Source of the DNA: Phycisphaeraceae bacterium
GTDB lineage: Bacteria; Planctomycetota; Phycisphaerae; Phycisphaerales; Phycisphaeraceae
Reading direction: 5' to 3'
Length of the DNA: 34,172 nucleotides
Assembly: GCA_020849625.1 (NCBI GenBank)
Contig: JADLFV010000061.1
Location: 1-34,172 of the forward strand
The notes beneath the pieces were generated by a model, which did not search any database, was not told the DNA's origin, and saw only the letters and a program-made list of their open reading frames with translations. This document shows positions 1 through 7,435 of the stretch, piece after piece. Positions within the stretch are counted from its first letter, which is position 1. Every line of letters begins with the position of its first letter. The translations under genes and the position numbers were made by a program.

Positions 1-56
1 AGTCGGCATGGTTTTGGTGCGCACGAGGAAGTTGGACATGCCGACTGAAGTCGGCA
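1..56. repeat. AGTCGGCA short repeats with a hairpin
   Basis: The octamer AGTCGGCA occurs at 1-8 and 49-56, and its complement TGCCGACT at 39-46. The last two form an 8-bp stem around GA (39-56). It lies just beyond the rpiB stop on the minus strand and could form an RNA hairpin, but no T-run follows, so terminator function is uncertain. The window edge cuts off the context. Confidence 0.4.
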
Positions 57-93
57 CGCCGGGGGCAGGTGAACGTTCTGAGAGAGCCTCGTT

Positions 94-579
94 TTACTCG
101 GTGACGCATTGCTCATCGCCGACGGCATTGGGGTCCTGGCCGGCTTCGATGCTGGCGATCTTGCGGTTGCGGCGGGCATGGCGGCCACCCTCGAACTGGG
201 CCCGCAGCCAGATCTGCACGATGCGCTCGATGACCGACGCGCCCATCAGGTCCGCAGCCAGGCAGAGGATGTTGGCGTCGTTGTGCCGCCGGCTCATCTC
301 GGCGCCCAGTTCGTCATGCACCAGGGCGGCGCGAATGCCCTTGACCTTGTTGGCGGCGATGGACATGCCGATGCCCGTGCCGCAGATCAGAATGCCGCGA
401 TCAGCCCGGCCCTCCGCCACCGCCGACGCCACCGGGTAGGCCAGATCAGGATAGTCGCAGGTCCGCCCCTCGCAGACCGTGCCCGGCTCGATCACCTGGC
501 AGCCCTCGGACTGGAGGATGAGAACGATGTGCTTGATCACGCTCGATCCGCGATGGTCGGCGCCCACGGCAATTCTCAT
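94..579 (-). CDS. rpiB: Ribose-5-phosphate isomerase B (RpiB/LacAB family)
   Basis: Interconverts ribose 5-phosphate and ribulose 5-phosphate in the cytoplasmic pentose phosphate pathway. The 161-residue product has the RpiB signatures: GADHRG at residues 6-11, the catalytic loop ICGTGIGMSIAANK around Cys66, HNDANILCL from His99, and a C-terminal GGRHARRNRKI segment. This is near the usual family length; about 15 residues after the GGRH segment look like a variable tail. Its ATG overlaps the stop of the upstream fusion gene by four bases (ATGA, 576-579), so the two are almost certainly co-transcribed and translationally coupled. The same order, tsaC-like then LMW-PTP then rpiB, is known from the Bacillus ywlC-ywlE-ywlF region. 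Confidence 0.93.
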   Translation of the reverse strand: MRIAVGADHRGSSVIKHIVLILQSEGCQVIEPGTVCEGRTCDYPDLAYPVASAVAEGRADRGILICGTGIGMSIAANKVKGIRAALVHDELGAEMSRRHNDANILCLAADLMGASVIERIVQIWLRAQFEGGRHARRNRKIASIEAGQDPNAVGDEQCVTE

Positions 580-1691
580 GGTTCGATCTCCGCTAATCGG
601 GCCGCCACGCGGCGGCGAATCATCTCGGCGGTGCGCTGGTACATTGTGGCATCCGTACCTAAAGGATCGTCGATTTCACCCGATTCGTCCAGCAGGCGCA
701 CCTTGGCCTGGGCCGAGGGATCGATGTCCAGCACGGCCCGGCGGTGGGTCGCGGTCATGCAGAAAATCACGTCCGCTTCGTTGATCAGCTCCTGCGTGAG
801 CGGGCGCGAGCGGTGGCCGTTCAGGTCGATGCCCTGTTTCCGCAGCGCTTCGACCGCCAGGTCGCTGGCCGGTGACTGACCCGCCGCGAACACGCCGGCA
901 CTGGCGACGTTGTAGCCGGCTTCTTCCAGGCGATCGGGCGACACGCCGCAGCGCTCGGCCAGCATCTGCCGCGTGATGGCCTCGGCCATGGGCGAGCGGC
1001 AAGTGTTGCCGGAGCAGATGAAAAGGATCGTGTATCGCATGATCTTGTGCAGGTATGACGCATCGTACACGCCGGGCCGCTCCAGGTCGATCCGCATTCC
1101 GCCCGCTGGCTGGCTCACGCGCACGATGGCCGAGGGTTGCGCGTAACGGCAGCGCCCGCCGTCGAGCACCAGGTCCACCTGATCGCCCACGGCCGCGGCG
1201 GCGTCGGCGGCATCGCGCGGCGGCGTTTGCCCCGGACCGTTGGCCGAGCCTGCGATCACCGGACTGCTCACCTGCTCCAGCATCCGCCGCGCCAGCGGAT
1301 GATCCGGACAGCGCAGGCCGATCATCCCCTGCCCGAACAGGCGCGGCCGCACCACATCGGGAAGTTCCAGCAGATGCATCGCCTGCTCGATGTCCTGCGG
1401 CGTCAACTCCACGGCCAACGTGACCGGCCCCGGCAGCAGGCGGCGGATCAACCGCTGCAGGCGAGGCCGGGCCTGCGGCAGATAGCGCATCGCTTCGTCG
1501 GCACCGGGCACGTGCACAGCGAAAGCGATCGCATCATCCTCACCGTGACCCTTGAGCCGGCCCAATCGTTCGACCGCCTCATCCTGATCGGCGCAAGCCG
1601 CCACGCCATAGACCGTTTCCGTGGGAAACACCACCAGTCCGCCGCGGCGCAGGACGTCGGCCGCCTGCTGCGACTGCTTGCGATAGACCAT
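576..1691 (-). CDS. Fusion: TsaC/Sua5-type threonylcarbamoyl-AMP synthase domain + low-molecular-weight protein phosphatase
   Basis: Two domains lie in one frame of about 371 residues. Residues 1 to about 200 match the YrdC/TsaC/Sua5 family, which makes threonylcarbamoyl-AMP for tRNA t6A; the GGLVVFPTETVYGVA signature sits near the N-terminus. From an internal Met at residue 218 begins a low-molecular-weight tyrosine/arginine phosphatase with the P-loop C226-SGNTC-R232 and a later DDPLGTD segment carrying the likely general-acid Asp. I chose the ATG at 1691; a TTG at 1712 in the same frame is possible, and neither has a clear ribosome site. The gene overlaps rpiB by four bases. In other bacteria these are separate neighbouring genes, so the fusion is notable. 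A reading break hidden by sequencing error is unlikely because both domains are intact. Confidence 0.88.
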   Translation of the reverse strand: MVYRKQSQQAADVLRRGGLVVFPTETVYGVAACADQDEAVERLGRLKGHGEDDAIAFAVHVPGADEAMRYLPQARPRLQRLIRRLLPGPVTLAVELTPQDIEQAMHLLELPDVVRPRLFGQGMIGLRCPDHPLARRMLEQVSSPVIAGSANGPGQTPPRDAADAAAAVGDQVDLVLDGGRCRYAQPSAIVRVSQPAGGMRIDLERPGVYDASYLHKIMRYTILFICSGNTCRSPMAEAITRQMLAERCGVSPDRLEEAGYNVASAGVFAAGQSPASDLAVEALRKQGIDLNGHRSRPLTQELINEADVIFCMTATHRRAVLDIDPSAQAKVRLLDESGEIDDPLGTDATMYQRTAEMIRRRVAARLAEIEP

Positions 1692-1739
1692 CTCGGCGCT
1701 GGCAGTGGGCAAGTGCGGATTCCTCTGCGAAAAGTTTCA

Positions 1740-1772
1740 CCCCATCTCCCTTGGGGAGAGAGCTGGAGTGAG
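1740..1772. repeat. Small palindromic segment (CTCCC...GGGAG)
   Basis: CTCCCTTGGGGAG with flanking purine-rich sequence forms a short hairpin upstream of the tsaC-type fusion gene. It resembles the CTCCC/GGGAG palindromes often dispersed in environmental bacterial genomes, but only one copy is seen here. Confidence 0.3.
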
Positions 1773-1807
1773 AACGGAGAGCTTCAGCGCGTGTACAAAA
1801 TCCCACG

Positions 1808-1904
1808 CCGAGCCCCGAGGAGTCGGCGACGAAGGGCCGGATCGAGCGGTCTTGTGCATTCGATCCGGCCCTTCGTCGTCGTGGACTCCTCCTCAGGGCT
1901 CGGC
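1808..1904. repeat. Long imperfect inverted repeat between minus-strand genes
   Basis: An arm at 1808-1845 pairs with 1860-1904. The inner stem of about 19 bp (for example CGATCCGGCCCTTCGTCG at 1861-1878) is near perfect, and an outer stem (GACTCCTC, GGGCTCGGC) is interrupted by a few mismatches. It lies after the stop of the 1947-2408 gene in the minus direction, and TTTT follows the hairpin on that strand within a few bases. It may terminate that transcript before the fusion gene. The stem is much longer than an ordinary terminator, so a dispersed palindromic element is the alternative. Confidence 0.55.
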
Positions 1905-1946
1905 TTCCGTGTTTTCATACACGTTGTTGGCGGACGTTTGCGATTC

Positions 1947-2408
1947 TCAATCCACTTTCGGCTCGACCTGGTTCACGACGGCAGTCAAAAACGACTTGAG
2001 GTAGTCGCGGCAGAAAAGCTCCACACCCTGTGCCGTCAATGCATGATCCATGCCCCAGATGCACACGCGCAGATCGGTGAACTCGGGGTCCAGTTGCAGC
2101 ACCACCTGCGGCTGCTGCTCCTGCTCGGATTCGAGCGTCAACTGCTGGGCGAAGTAGGCTGACAGCGCGTTGACGCCGGGGCCGCCGATGCTGATGGTCG
2201 GGCGCTGCTGCAGGTGATCGTGGTTGAGGTACCACAGATCGCTGCAGACGATCGGTGTCAGGTCGATGTTGAGCCTGTCGGCATGACCGGCGAGCCAGGC
2301 CTGGATGCGTTTGCGCAGCCGGTTGGCCAGCGGGCGGTCGGCTTCCTCAGCCCGCAGGTGGGCGCCGACCACGATCAGCAGGAGGTTGTCGGTTTTGACC
2401 TGGGCCAT
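1947..2408 (-). CDS. Conserved-looking protein of unknown function
   Basis: A 153-residue acidic, soluble-looking protein with no signal peptide or membrane segment. I do not recognise the family. Visible features are an N-terminal strand (NLLLIVVGAHL), a charged helix-rich region, a segment with IVCSDLWYLN and a glycine-rich ISIGGPGVNALSAYFAQQL stretch, then a Gln/Glu run and VCIWGMDHALTAQGVELF. The ATG at 2408 has no obvious ribosome site. The gene is divergent from hisC, 79 bp away, and is separated from the downstream fusion gene by a long hairpin, so it is probably its own transcription unit. Codon choice resembles the neighbours, which supports a real gene. Confidence 0.72.
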   Translation of the reverse strand: MAQVKTDNLLLIVVGAHLRAEEADRPLANRLRKRIQAWLAGHADRLNIDLTPIVCSDLWYLNHDHLQQRPTISIGGPGVNALSAYFAQQLTLESEQEQQPQVVLQLDPEFTDLRVCIWGMDHALTAQGVELFCRDYLKSFLTAVVNQVEPKVD

Positions 2409-2487
2409 GACTGCTAAATCATAGCCCGGGAATTGCTATCGGTCCGCTTTGACGATGGGCCGTTGAATCGCGACAATCCGTCCGCCC

Positions 2488-3543
2488 ATGAGTTACGCCA
2501 GAGACAACATCGCGCGCCTGATCGCCTACGCTCCCGGTGAACAGCCCACCGCTGAGCGGATGGTCAAGCTGAACACCAACGAAAACCCCTATCCCCCTGC
2601 GGACGCTGTGCTTAAAGCTGTAGGCCGGGTCTCCGCCGACCAGTTGCGTCGCTACCCGCCGCCGCTGGCGCCGGCTTTTCGACAAGTGGCGGCCAGGTTC
2701 CACTGCCTCGAACCGGCCAACGTCATCGCTACCAACGGCGGCGACGAATTGCTGCGCATGGCGTTCACTGCTTTCTGCGGCGTCGGCGAGTGCGGCATCG
2801 GGCAGACGCAGCCGACCTACTCGCTCTACGAGGTGCTGGCCAACATTCACGACACGCCGATCACCACCGTGCCGCTGAACGAGGACTGGTCGATCCCCGA
2901 CGACTTTGCCGCGCAGCTCAACAAGGCCGGCTGCCGGCTGGCGCTGGTGGTCAATCCGCATGCGCCTTCGGGACACCTGGAGCCGGTGGCCAAACTGGAG
3001 GCGATCGCCGGCGAGTTCCGCGGCGTGCTGCTGATCGATGAGGCGTATGTCGATTTCGCTTCCACCAGCGCGCTGCCGCTGGTGGGCCGGCGCAACGTGC
3101 TGATCCTGCGCACGCTCAGCAAGGGTTACTCGCTGGCGGGTTTGCGTTTTGGTTACGGGCTCGGACATGCTGACCTGATCGCCACGCTGGACAAGGTGCG
3201 CGACAGCTACAACACGGACATCCTGGCCCAGGTGGCTGCCATCGCTGCCATCGAGAATGCTGAGACGGCCCGCGACAACGCCACCAAGGTCATCGCCGAG
3301 CGGCAGCGCTTGACTTCCGCCCTGATCGAACTGGGCTTCATCGTGCCGCCCAGCGAAACCAACTTCCTGCTGGCCCAGCCGCCGGATGGGATTGAAGCGG
3401 AGTCGCTGTACCAGTCGCTGCGCGAGAAGGCGATCTTCGTGCGCTACTTCCGCCAACCGCGACTGACTGACAAGCTGCGCATCACCATCGGCACGCCGCA
3501 GCAGAACGACGCTCTGATCGCTGCCCTCAAGAGTTTGCGATGA
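2488..3543 (+). CDS. hisC: Histidinol-phosphate aminotransferase
   Basis: A PLP-dependent class-II aminotransferase that converts imidazole acetol-phosphate and glutamate to histidinol-phosphate. The 351-residue product has the HisC landmarks: an N-terminal LNTNENPYPP substrate segment, TNGGDELLRMAF, VVNPHAPSGH, LLIDEAYVDF and the PLP-lysine motif LRTLSKGYSLAGLRFGYG with Lys212. Length is typical. The stop overlaps the hisB start by four bases (ATGA), so the two are co-translated as a small histidine operon. The other his genes are not in the window. A long open frame on the opposite strand here is a codon-bias shadow. Confidence 0.95.
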   Translation: MSYARDNIARLIAYAPGEQPTAERMVKLNTNENPYPPADAVLKAVGRVSADQLRRYPPPLAPAFRQVAARFHCLEPANVIATNGGDELLRMAFTAFCGVGECGIGQTQPTYSLYEVLANIHDTPITTVPLNEDWSIPDDFAAQLNKAGCRLALVVNPHAPSGHLEPVAKLEAIAGEFRGVLLIDEAYVDFASTSALPLVGRRNVLILRTLSKGYSLAGLRFGYGLGHADLIATLDKVRDSYNTDILAQVAAIAAIENAETARDNATKVIAERQRLTSALIELGFIVPPSETNFLLAQPPDGIEAESLYQSLREKAIFVRYFRQPRLTDKLRITIGTPQQNDALIAALKSLR

Positions 3544-4133
3544 CACGCCAAGCCACCATCAAACGCAAAACCAATGAAACCGACATCGATCTATCGCTGT
3601 CGCTGGAGCCCGGCTCCTACAGCAACAGCACCGGCGTCGGCTTTCTCGATCACATGCTCGACCACATCGCCCGCCACGGCCGCATGGCGCTGACCGTCAA
3701 GGCCGTCGGCGACACGCACGTGGACGATCACCACACCGTGGAAGACGTGGGCATCTGCCTCGGCCAGGCGCTGGTGAAAGCGTTGGGCGACAAGAAAGGC
3801 ATCGAGCGCTACGGCTTCGCTTCCGTGCCCATGGATGAATCGCTGGCCCAGGTGACGCTCGATCTGTCGGGCCGCCCGGCTCTGGCTTTTGCCGTGGAAT
3901 TCAAGGGTTTCGGCGACGATCCACCCGCCATCGGCCGCTTCGACGTGCAACTGATCGAAGAGTTTTTCAACGCCGTAGCCAACAACGCCCGCATGAACCT
4001 GCACATCGAGGTGCCGTGGGGCGAGAACAACCACCACATCGCCGAAGCGATCTTCAAAGCCTTCGGCCGCGCCCTGCGCGACGCGGTGCGGGTGACGGGG
4101 GATGAAGTGCCGAGCACGAAAGGCAGTCTGTGA
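3540..4133 (+). CDS. hisB: Imidazoleglycerol-phosphate dehydratase
   Basis: Dehydrates imidazole glycerol-phosphate to imidazole acetol-phosphate, the step directly before HisC. The 197-residue single-domain enzyme (no HisB phosphatase domain) carries the two metal-binding repeats: FLDHMLDHIARHG with DDHHTVEDVGICLGQAL in the first half, and GENNHHIAEAIFKAFGRALRDA near the C-terminus. Length is normal for the monofunctional form. It overlaps hisC by four bases. Three bases after its TGA stop a heptamer-word array begins, followed by a strong hairpin terminator, so transcription should end here. Confidence 0.96.
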   Translation: MTRQATIKRKTNETDIDLSLSLEPGSYSNSTGVGFLDHMLDHIARHGRMALTVKAVGDTHVDDHHTVEDVGICLGQALVKALGDKKGIERYGFASVPMDESLAQVTLDLSGRPALAFAVEFKGFGDDPPAIGRFDVQLIEEFFNAVANNARMNLHIEVPWGENNHHIAEAIFKAFGRALRDAVRVTGDEVPSTKGSL

Positions 4134-4277
4134 GAAGGCTTGAGACATAAGGCTTGAGGCTTGAGTAACAAAACACCGTGAGGGTAACCTCACGGTGTTT
4201 TTCATTGATCGCACGATTTTGATTCGGCACCTCTTCGCAAAGCGCCTCACAACTCAAGCCTCATCCCTCAAGCCTCA
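4134..4277. repeat. Inverted pair of GGCTTGA heptamer arrays around the hisB/ompA terminator
   Basis: After the hisB stop, GGCTTGA occurs at 4137-4143, 4151-4157 and 4158-4164, with a degenerate heptamer (GACATAA) at 4144-4150, all in strict 7-base register. Facing it are TCAAGCC, TCATCCC and TCAAGCC at 4254-4274, which end exactly where the ompA-family stop (TGA, complement of 4275-4277) begins. The two arrays are inverted relative to each other and bracket the terminator. The same TCAAGCC word recurs inside proC at 29821-29841. Confidence 0.85.
4170..4202. terminator. Bidirectional intrinsic terminator of hisCB and the OmpA-family gene
   Basis: A perfect stem AACACCGTGAGG / CCTCACGGTGTT around GTAA, with an A-run on the left and a T-run on the right. 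It therefore works as a rho-independent terminator for hisB on the plus strand and for the convergent lipoprotein gene on the minus strand. Confidence 0.92.
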
Positions 4278-5114
4278 CTTATACATCGCCGGCTCTGGAG
4301 CGGGCCCGGCGGGGGTTTCGGGGGCCGGGGCGGGCTGTGCCATCGGGGCCGGCGCGGCCGCGGCCGGCACCTGCGGGCTGCGGCTGGAGGCGACCAGGAA
4401 GATTTCCACGCGGCGGTTTTCCTGCGAGCCCTTAGGGCCGTTGGCGGCCACCGGATCGAACTCACCGCGGCCGGCCACCGTCATGCGCTGCGGGGCGATG
4501 TTGGACCTCAGCAGCACGCGCATCACGGCGATGGCGCGGCCGGCGGACAAGCCCCAGTTGTCCTCGTACTTCTGCTTGTTGGCGGGATTGGTCACCGGCA
4601 CGTTGTCGGTGTGGCCCACCAGGCGGATGTCGAAGGGCTGGGCGTCGGCGCTGTTGAGCACGCCGGCCAGGCGGTTGAGCGTGGCGGCAGCCTCGGGGCG
4701 CACGGTGGTCGAACCGAGGGCGAAGGTCAGGTCGCTGTGCAACTGGATCATGCCGCGGGCCTTGTCGTAGGTCATCAGGTCCGGGTTGGCGGCTGCCAAT
4801 TCAGCCAGGGCGTCGCTGAGTTGCGGGGGCAGCGTGGTGCCCAGTTCGCGCAACTGGCGCTCGGCTTCGGCCAGCATGGCGGCCAGCTTGTCGCGCTCGG
4901 CGGTGATGCGGGCCAGTTCCTCGCTGCTGCTGCCGGCAGCGCGGAGGGCGGCGATCTGGGCGTCGCGCTCTTCCAATTGTGCCTGCAGGTCCAGCACCTG
5001 GCCCTGTGACTTGCGGTAGAGGGCCCGGATGTCGTCAGCCTCTTTCTGGGCCACGCACCCGCTCATTCCCACGAACATCGCCATGGCCAACAGAACCGTC
5101 AGTTTTGATTTCAT
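4275..5114 (-). CDS. OmpA-family peptidoglycan-associated lipoprotein
   Basis: A predicted envelope lipoprotein of 279 residues. The N-terminus MKSKLTVLLAMAMFVGMSGC is a signal peptide ending in a lipobox-like MSGC. A charged coiled-coil region rich in Glu, Arg and Ala follows (about residues 25-90). The C-terminal part, about residues 125-250, is an OmpA/MotB peptidoglycan-binding domain with LVGHTDNVPV, NWGLSAGRAIAVMRVL, VAGRGEFDPVAAN and NRRVEIFL. A Pro/Ala-rich tail ends the protein. I prefer the ATG at 5114 because AAAGG lies nine bases upstream; the ATG at 5123 abuts that site. It is convergent with hisB and shares its terminator. It may tether the outer layer to the cell wall; a MotB-like motor role is unlikely without motA. 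Confidence 0.9.
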   Translation of the reverse strand: MKSKLTVLLAMAMFVGMSGCVAQKEADDIRALYRKSQGQVLDLQAQLEERDAQIAALRAAGSSSEELARITAERDKLAAMLAEAERQLRELGTTLPPQLSDALAELAAANPDLMTYDKARGMIQLHSDLTFALGSTTVRPEAAATLNRLAGVLNSADAQPFDIRLVGHTDNVPVTNPANKQKYEDNWGLSAGRAIAVMRVLLRSNIAPQRMTVAGRGEFDPVAANGPKGSQENRRVEIFLVASSRSPQVPAAAAPAPMAQPAPAPETPAGPAPEPAMYK

Positions 5115-5265
5115 CGTCGGCATCCTTTGCGTTTGTCTCGCGATCCCTGATCCGCCCTGGCCCGCCGGGGCAACTTCCGGGGGCGATTGTAATCTTTCAC
5201 AGCGCCGCTTGGAAATCGTCGGCCAAATCGGTTATGACCGACGTATCAAGGAGTACTATCGGCCC

Positions 5266-6489
5266 ATGACCGCTTCAAGCTCCAAACGCCGGCCCACGCG
5301 CATCCTGGTCGCCGCGGCCATCCGCGACGCGGCGGGTGTCAACGCCCGCCCCGGAGCCGTGGCTGTGCGCGACGGTCGCATCGTATCCAGCGGACCGGCG
5401 GACCTGGTGCTCAACGACAAGGCCCTAGACCCGTCGGTGGTCCGCACGCTGCCGGGGGTGTGCCTGTTGCCGGGGCTGGTCAACGCTCACAGTCACCTGG
5501 AGCTGTCGCGCCTGGGTCCGCGGCCGTATGACGCATCACGAGGTTTCACCGGCTGGGTGGCCAAGCTGCGGCAGGCGGCCGGGCCGTTGGACAAGATCGC
5601 CTCGGCGCGGCAGGGAGCGCGGGCTTCGCTGGCGGCCGGGGTCTGTGCCGTGGGCGACATCGCCTCCAGCCGCGCGGTGATCGAAACAGTGCGCGATGCG
5701 GGACTGACGGGTGTCGGCTACCTGGAACTGTTCGGACTTGGTGAAACGAAGGTGCCGCCAGTTGATCCGGGGGTGGGTGCCGAGGGCGTCGGTTATCAAC
5801 CGCACGCGCCGTACTCCGCCGGGCCGGGCCTGTTCAAGGCGGCAGTCGAGAGCGGGCTGCCGGTGTGTACGCACCTGGCGGAGACGTTGGAGGAGCATCG
5901 CTTCGTGCGCGACGCCGGTGGGCCGTTCCGTGAACTGCTGGAGGATCTGGACAAGTGGCGCGACGAATTCGCGGTGATGTACCGTGGCCACGCTTCCAGC
6001 ATCCAGTGGATGCGCCCGCACCTGGAGGCCCGCCCGTGGCTGCTGGCACACTGCAACTACGTCAGTGATGACGACATGAAACTGCTGGCTGACACCGGGG
6101 CATCGGTCGCTTACTGCCCGATCGCCTCGGATTACTTCGGCCACAGCGGGCACCGTTACCGCCAGATGCTGGAGATGGGCGTCAACGTCTGCCTGGGCAC
6201 CGATTCGATCCTGTGTCAACCCAAGGGCGAAACCAGTCCGCACGGAATACTGCCGCAGATGCGCTATCTGTTCCAGCGCGATCGCACCGATCCTGACCTG
6301 CTGCTGAAGATGGCCACCGTCAATGGCGCTCGGGCCCTGGATTTGCCCGATGATTTCGCAACGCTGCGGCCGGGGGCACAACTTCCGGGGGCGCATCTGT
6401 TGACGGCAATGATCGACCCTCATGATGAAACCGATCCTCTGCGCCAGTTGCTGCGCGAGGATCAGAACTTGGAGGTGTTGCATGTCTGA
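5266..6489 (+). CDS. Amidohydrolase-superfamily deaminase (MtaD/SAH deaminase or aminofutalosine deaminase-like)
   Basis: A 407-residue metal-dependent hydrolase of the cytosine deaminase/chlorohydrolase branch. Metal and catalytic residues are visible: H75-S-H77 in NAHSHLE, His203 in CTHLAE, His262 in LAHCNY and Asp313 in CLGTDS. The substrate cannot be read from the sequence. The NAHSHLELS motif and the GGPFRELL segment after the HLAE helix recall aminofutalosine-deaminase-like proteins (menaquinone by the futalosine route), with methylthioadenosine/S-adenosylhomocysteine deaminase as the alternative. The start at 5266 is supported by AAGGAG at 5249-5254; a longer upstream frame lacks family similarity. 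The last eight bases overlap the start of the dehydrogenase gene, so the two are coupled. Confidence 0.85.
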   Translation: MTASSSKRRPTRILVAAAIRDAAGVNARPGAVAVRDGRIVSSGPADLVLNDKALDPSVVRTLPGVCLLPGLVNAHSHLELSRLGPRPYDASRGFTGWVAKLRQAAGPLDKIASARQGARASLAAGVCAVGDIASSRAVIETVRDAGLTGVGYLELFGLGETKVPPVDPGVGAEGVGYQPHAPYSAGPGLFKAAVESGLPVCTHLAETLEEHRFVRDAGGPFRELLEDLDKWRDEFAVMYRGHASSIQWMRPHLEARPWLLAHCNYVSDDDMKLLADTGASVAYCPIASDYFGHSGHRYRQMLEMGVNVCLGTDSILCQPKGETSPHGILPQMRYLFQRDRTDPDLLLKMATVNGARALDLPDDFATLRPGAQLPGAHLLTAMIDPHDETDPLRQLLREDQNLEVLHV

Positions 6490-7381
6490 CGAACCGATCC
6501 GCCGCGCCGGCTACGTGGGGCTGGGCATCATGGGCTCGGCCATGGCCGCCAACCTGCTGAAGGCGGGTTTTGCGCTGACGGTGTGGAACCGATCGGCGAG
6601 CAAGTGCGAGCTGTTGCGGCAGGCCGGCGCGAAAGTGGCTGCTTCCCCGGCAGAAGTCGCGTCTGCCTCGCAGGTGGTGTGCATTAACGTGACCGATACG
6701 CCGGACGTGGAGGCGGTGCTGTTCGGGGACAAGGGCATCGCCACTTCCGGGGCCACTTCCGGGGGGGCGGGCTTGATCGTGATCGACCATTCGACCATCA
6801 GCCCGGCCGCGACGCGCGAGTTTGCGGCACGGTTGGCGAAACAGAATGTGACGCTGATCGACGCGCCCGTTTCCGGCGGCGATGTGGGGGCCAAACAAGG
6901 CACGCTCAGCATCATGGCAGGCGGTCCACAGCAGGTATTCGATCGCTGTCTGCCACTATTACAGGCGATGGGCAAGAACATCACGCTGGTCGGCGACAGC
7001 GGGGCGGGTCAGCTCTGCAAAGCGTGCAATCAGATCGCAGTCAGTTGCTCGCTGATGGGCGTGGTGGAAGCGATCGCCCTGGCGCGGTCGGGCGGGCTGG
7101 ACGTGATGAAGATGATCGAGGTGGTCAAGGCCGGGGCGGGCGGTTCGTGGCAGATATCGAACCTCGGCCCCAAGATCGCTCAAAACGACTTCGCTCCCGG
7201 CTTCATGATCGACCTGGTGCTCAAGGACCTGGCGATCGTGGCGGACTACGCCGCGCAGGGCGGATTGGATCTCAAGGGCGTGCAGCAGGCACTGGCGTAC
7301 TTCCAGCAGGCGGCGGATCAAGGCGCAGGCCGCGACGGCACGCAGGCGATGGCGAAGGTGTTTGGGGGGACGTTCCACTGA
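6482..7381 (+). CDS. NAD(P)-dependent beta-hydroxyacid dehydrogenase (3-hydroxyisobutyrate dehydrogenase family)
   Basis: A 299-residue oxidoreductase of the 3-hydroxyisobutyrate/tartronate-semialdehyde reductase family. It has the N-terminal Rossmann motif GYVGLGIMGSAMAANLLKAG, the substrate loop APVSGGDVGAKQGTLSIMAGG and the catalytic Lys180 in GQLCKACNQ. Exact substrate (hydroxyisobutyrate, glycerate or a related acid) is open. The start at 6482 overlaps the amidohydrolase end by eight bases. Residues 88-95 (TSGATSGG) come from a tandem pair of the ACTTCCGGGG motif at 6743-6766, which looks like an in-frame local duplication in a surface loop. The last two codons and the stop lie inside the left REP-like repeat of the transposase unit. 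Confidence 0.9.
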   Translation: MSDEPIRRAGYVGLGIMGSAMAANLLKAGFALTVWNRSASKCELLRQAGAKVAASPAEVASASQVVCINVTDTPDVEAVLFGDKGIATSGATSGGAGLIVIDHSTISPAATREFAARLAKQNVTLIDAPVSGGDVGAKQGTLSIMAGGPQQVFDRCLPLLQAMGKNITLVGDSGAGQLCKACNQIAVSCSLMGVVEAIALARSGGLDVMKMIEVVKAGAGGSWQISNLGPKIAQNDFAPGFMIDLVLKDLAIVADYAAQGGLDLKGVQQALAYFQQAADQGAGRDGTQAMAKVFGGTFH

Positions 7382-7428
7382 AGTGGAGCGGCCTCGTTCC
7401 ATTAAGGCCGCTCCAATTCATTAGAGCG
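7371..7428. repeat. Left REP-like palindromic repeat of the transposase unit
   Basis: A 58-bp sequence nearly identical to 8047-8104 and in the same orientation. It contains the perfect stem GGAGCGGCCT (7385-7394) / AGGCCGCTCC (7405-7414) and an upstream CCACT/AGTGG stem. It supplies the stop codon of the dehydrogenase gene (7379-7381). The stem may also act as transcript end for that gene. Confidence 0.85.
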
Positions 7429-7435
7429 TGTGCGG

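Noticed and set aside
2419-3546. Long open frame on the minus strand opposite hisC
   Set aside because: Its translation has no recognisable family or domain pattern, and hisC on the other strand is complete and convincing. High GC third positions create such antisense frames; the same applies to long antisense frames opposite the reductase, ugd, gap, accA, the UbiD-like gene and pilT.
5029-5265. Upstream extension of the amidohydrolase frame
   Set aside because: The extra residues show no family similarity, overlap the lipoprotein gene's 5' end on the other strand, and a good ribosome site supports the ATG at 5266.
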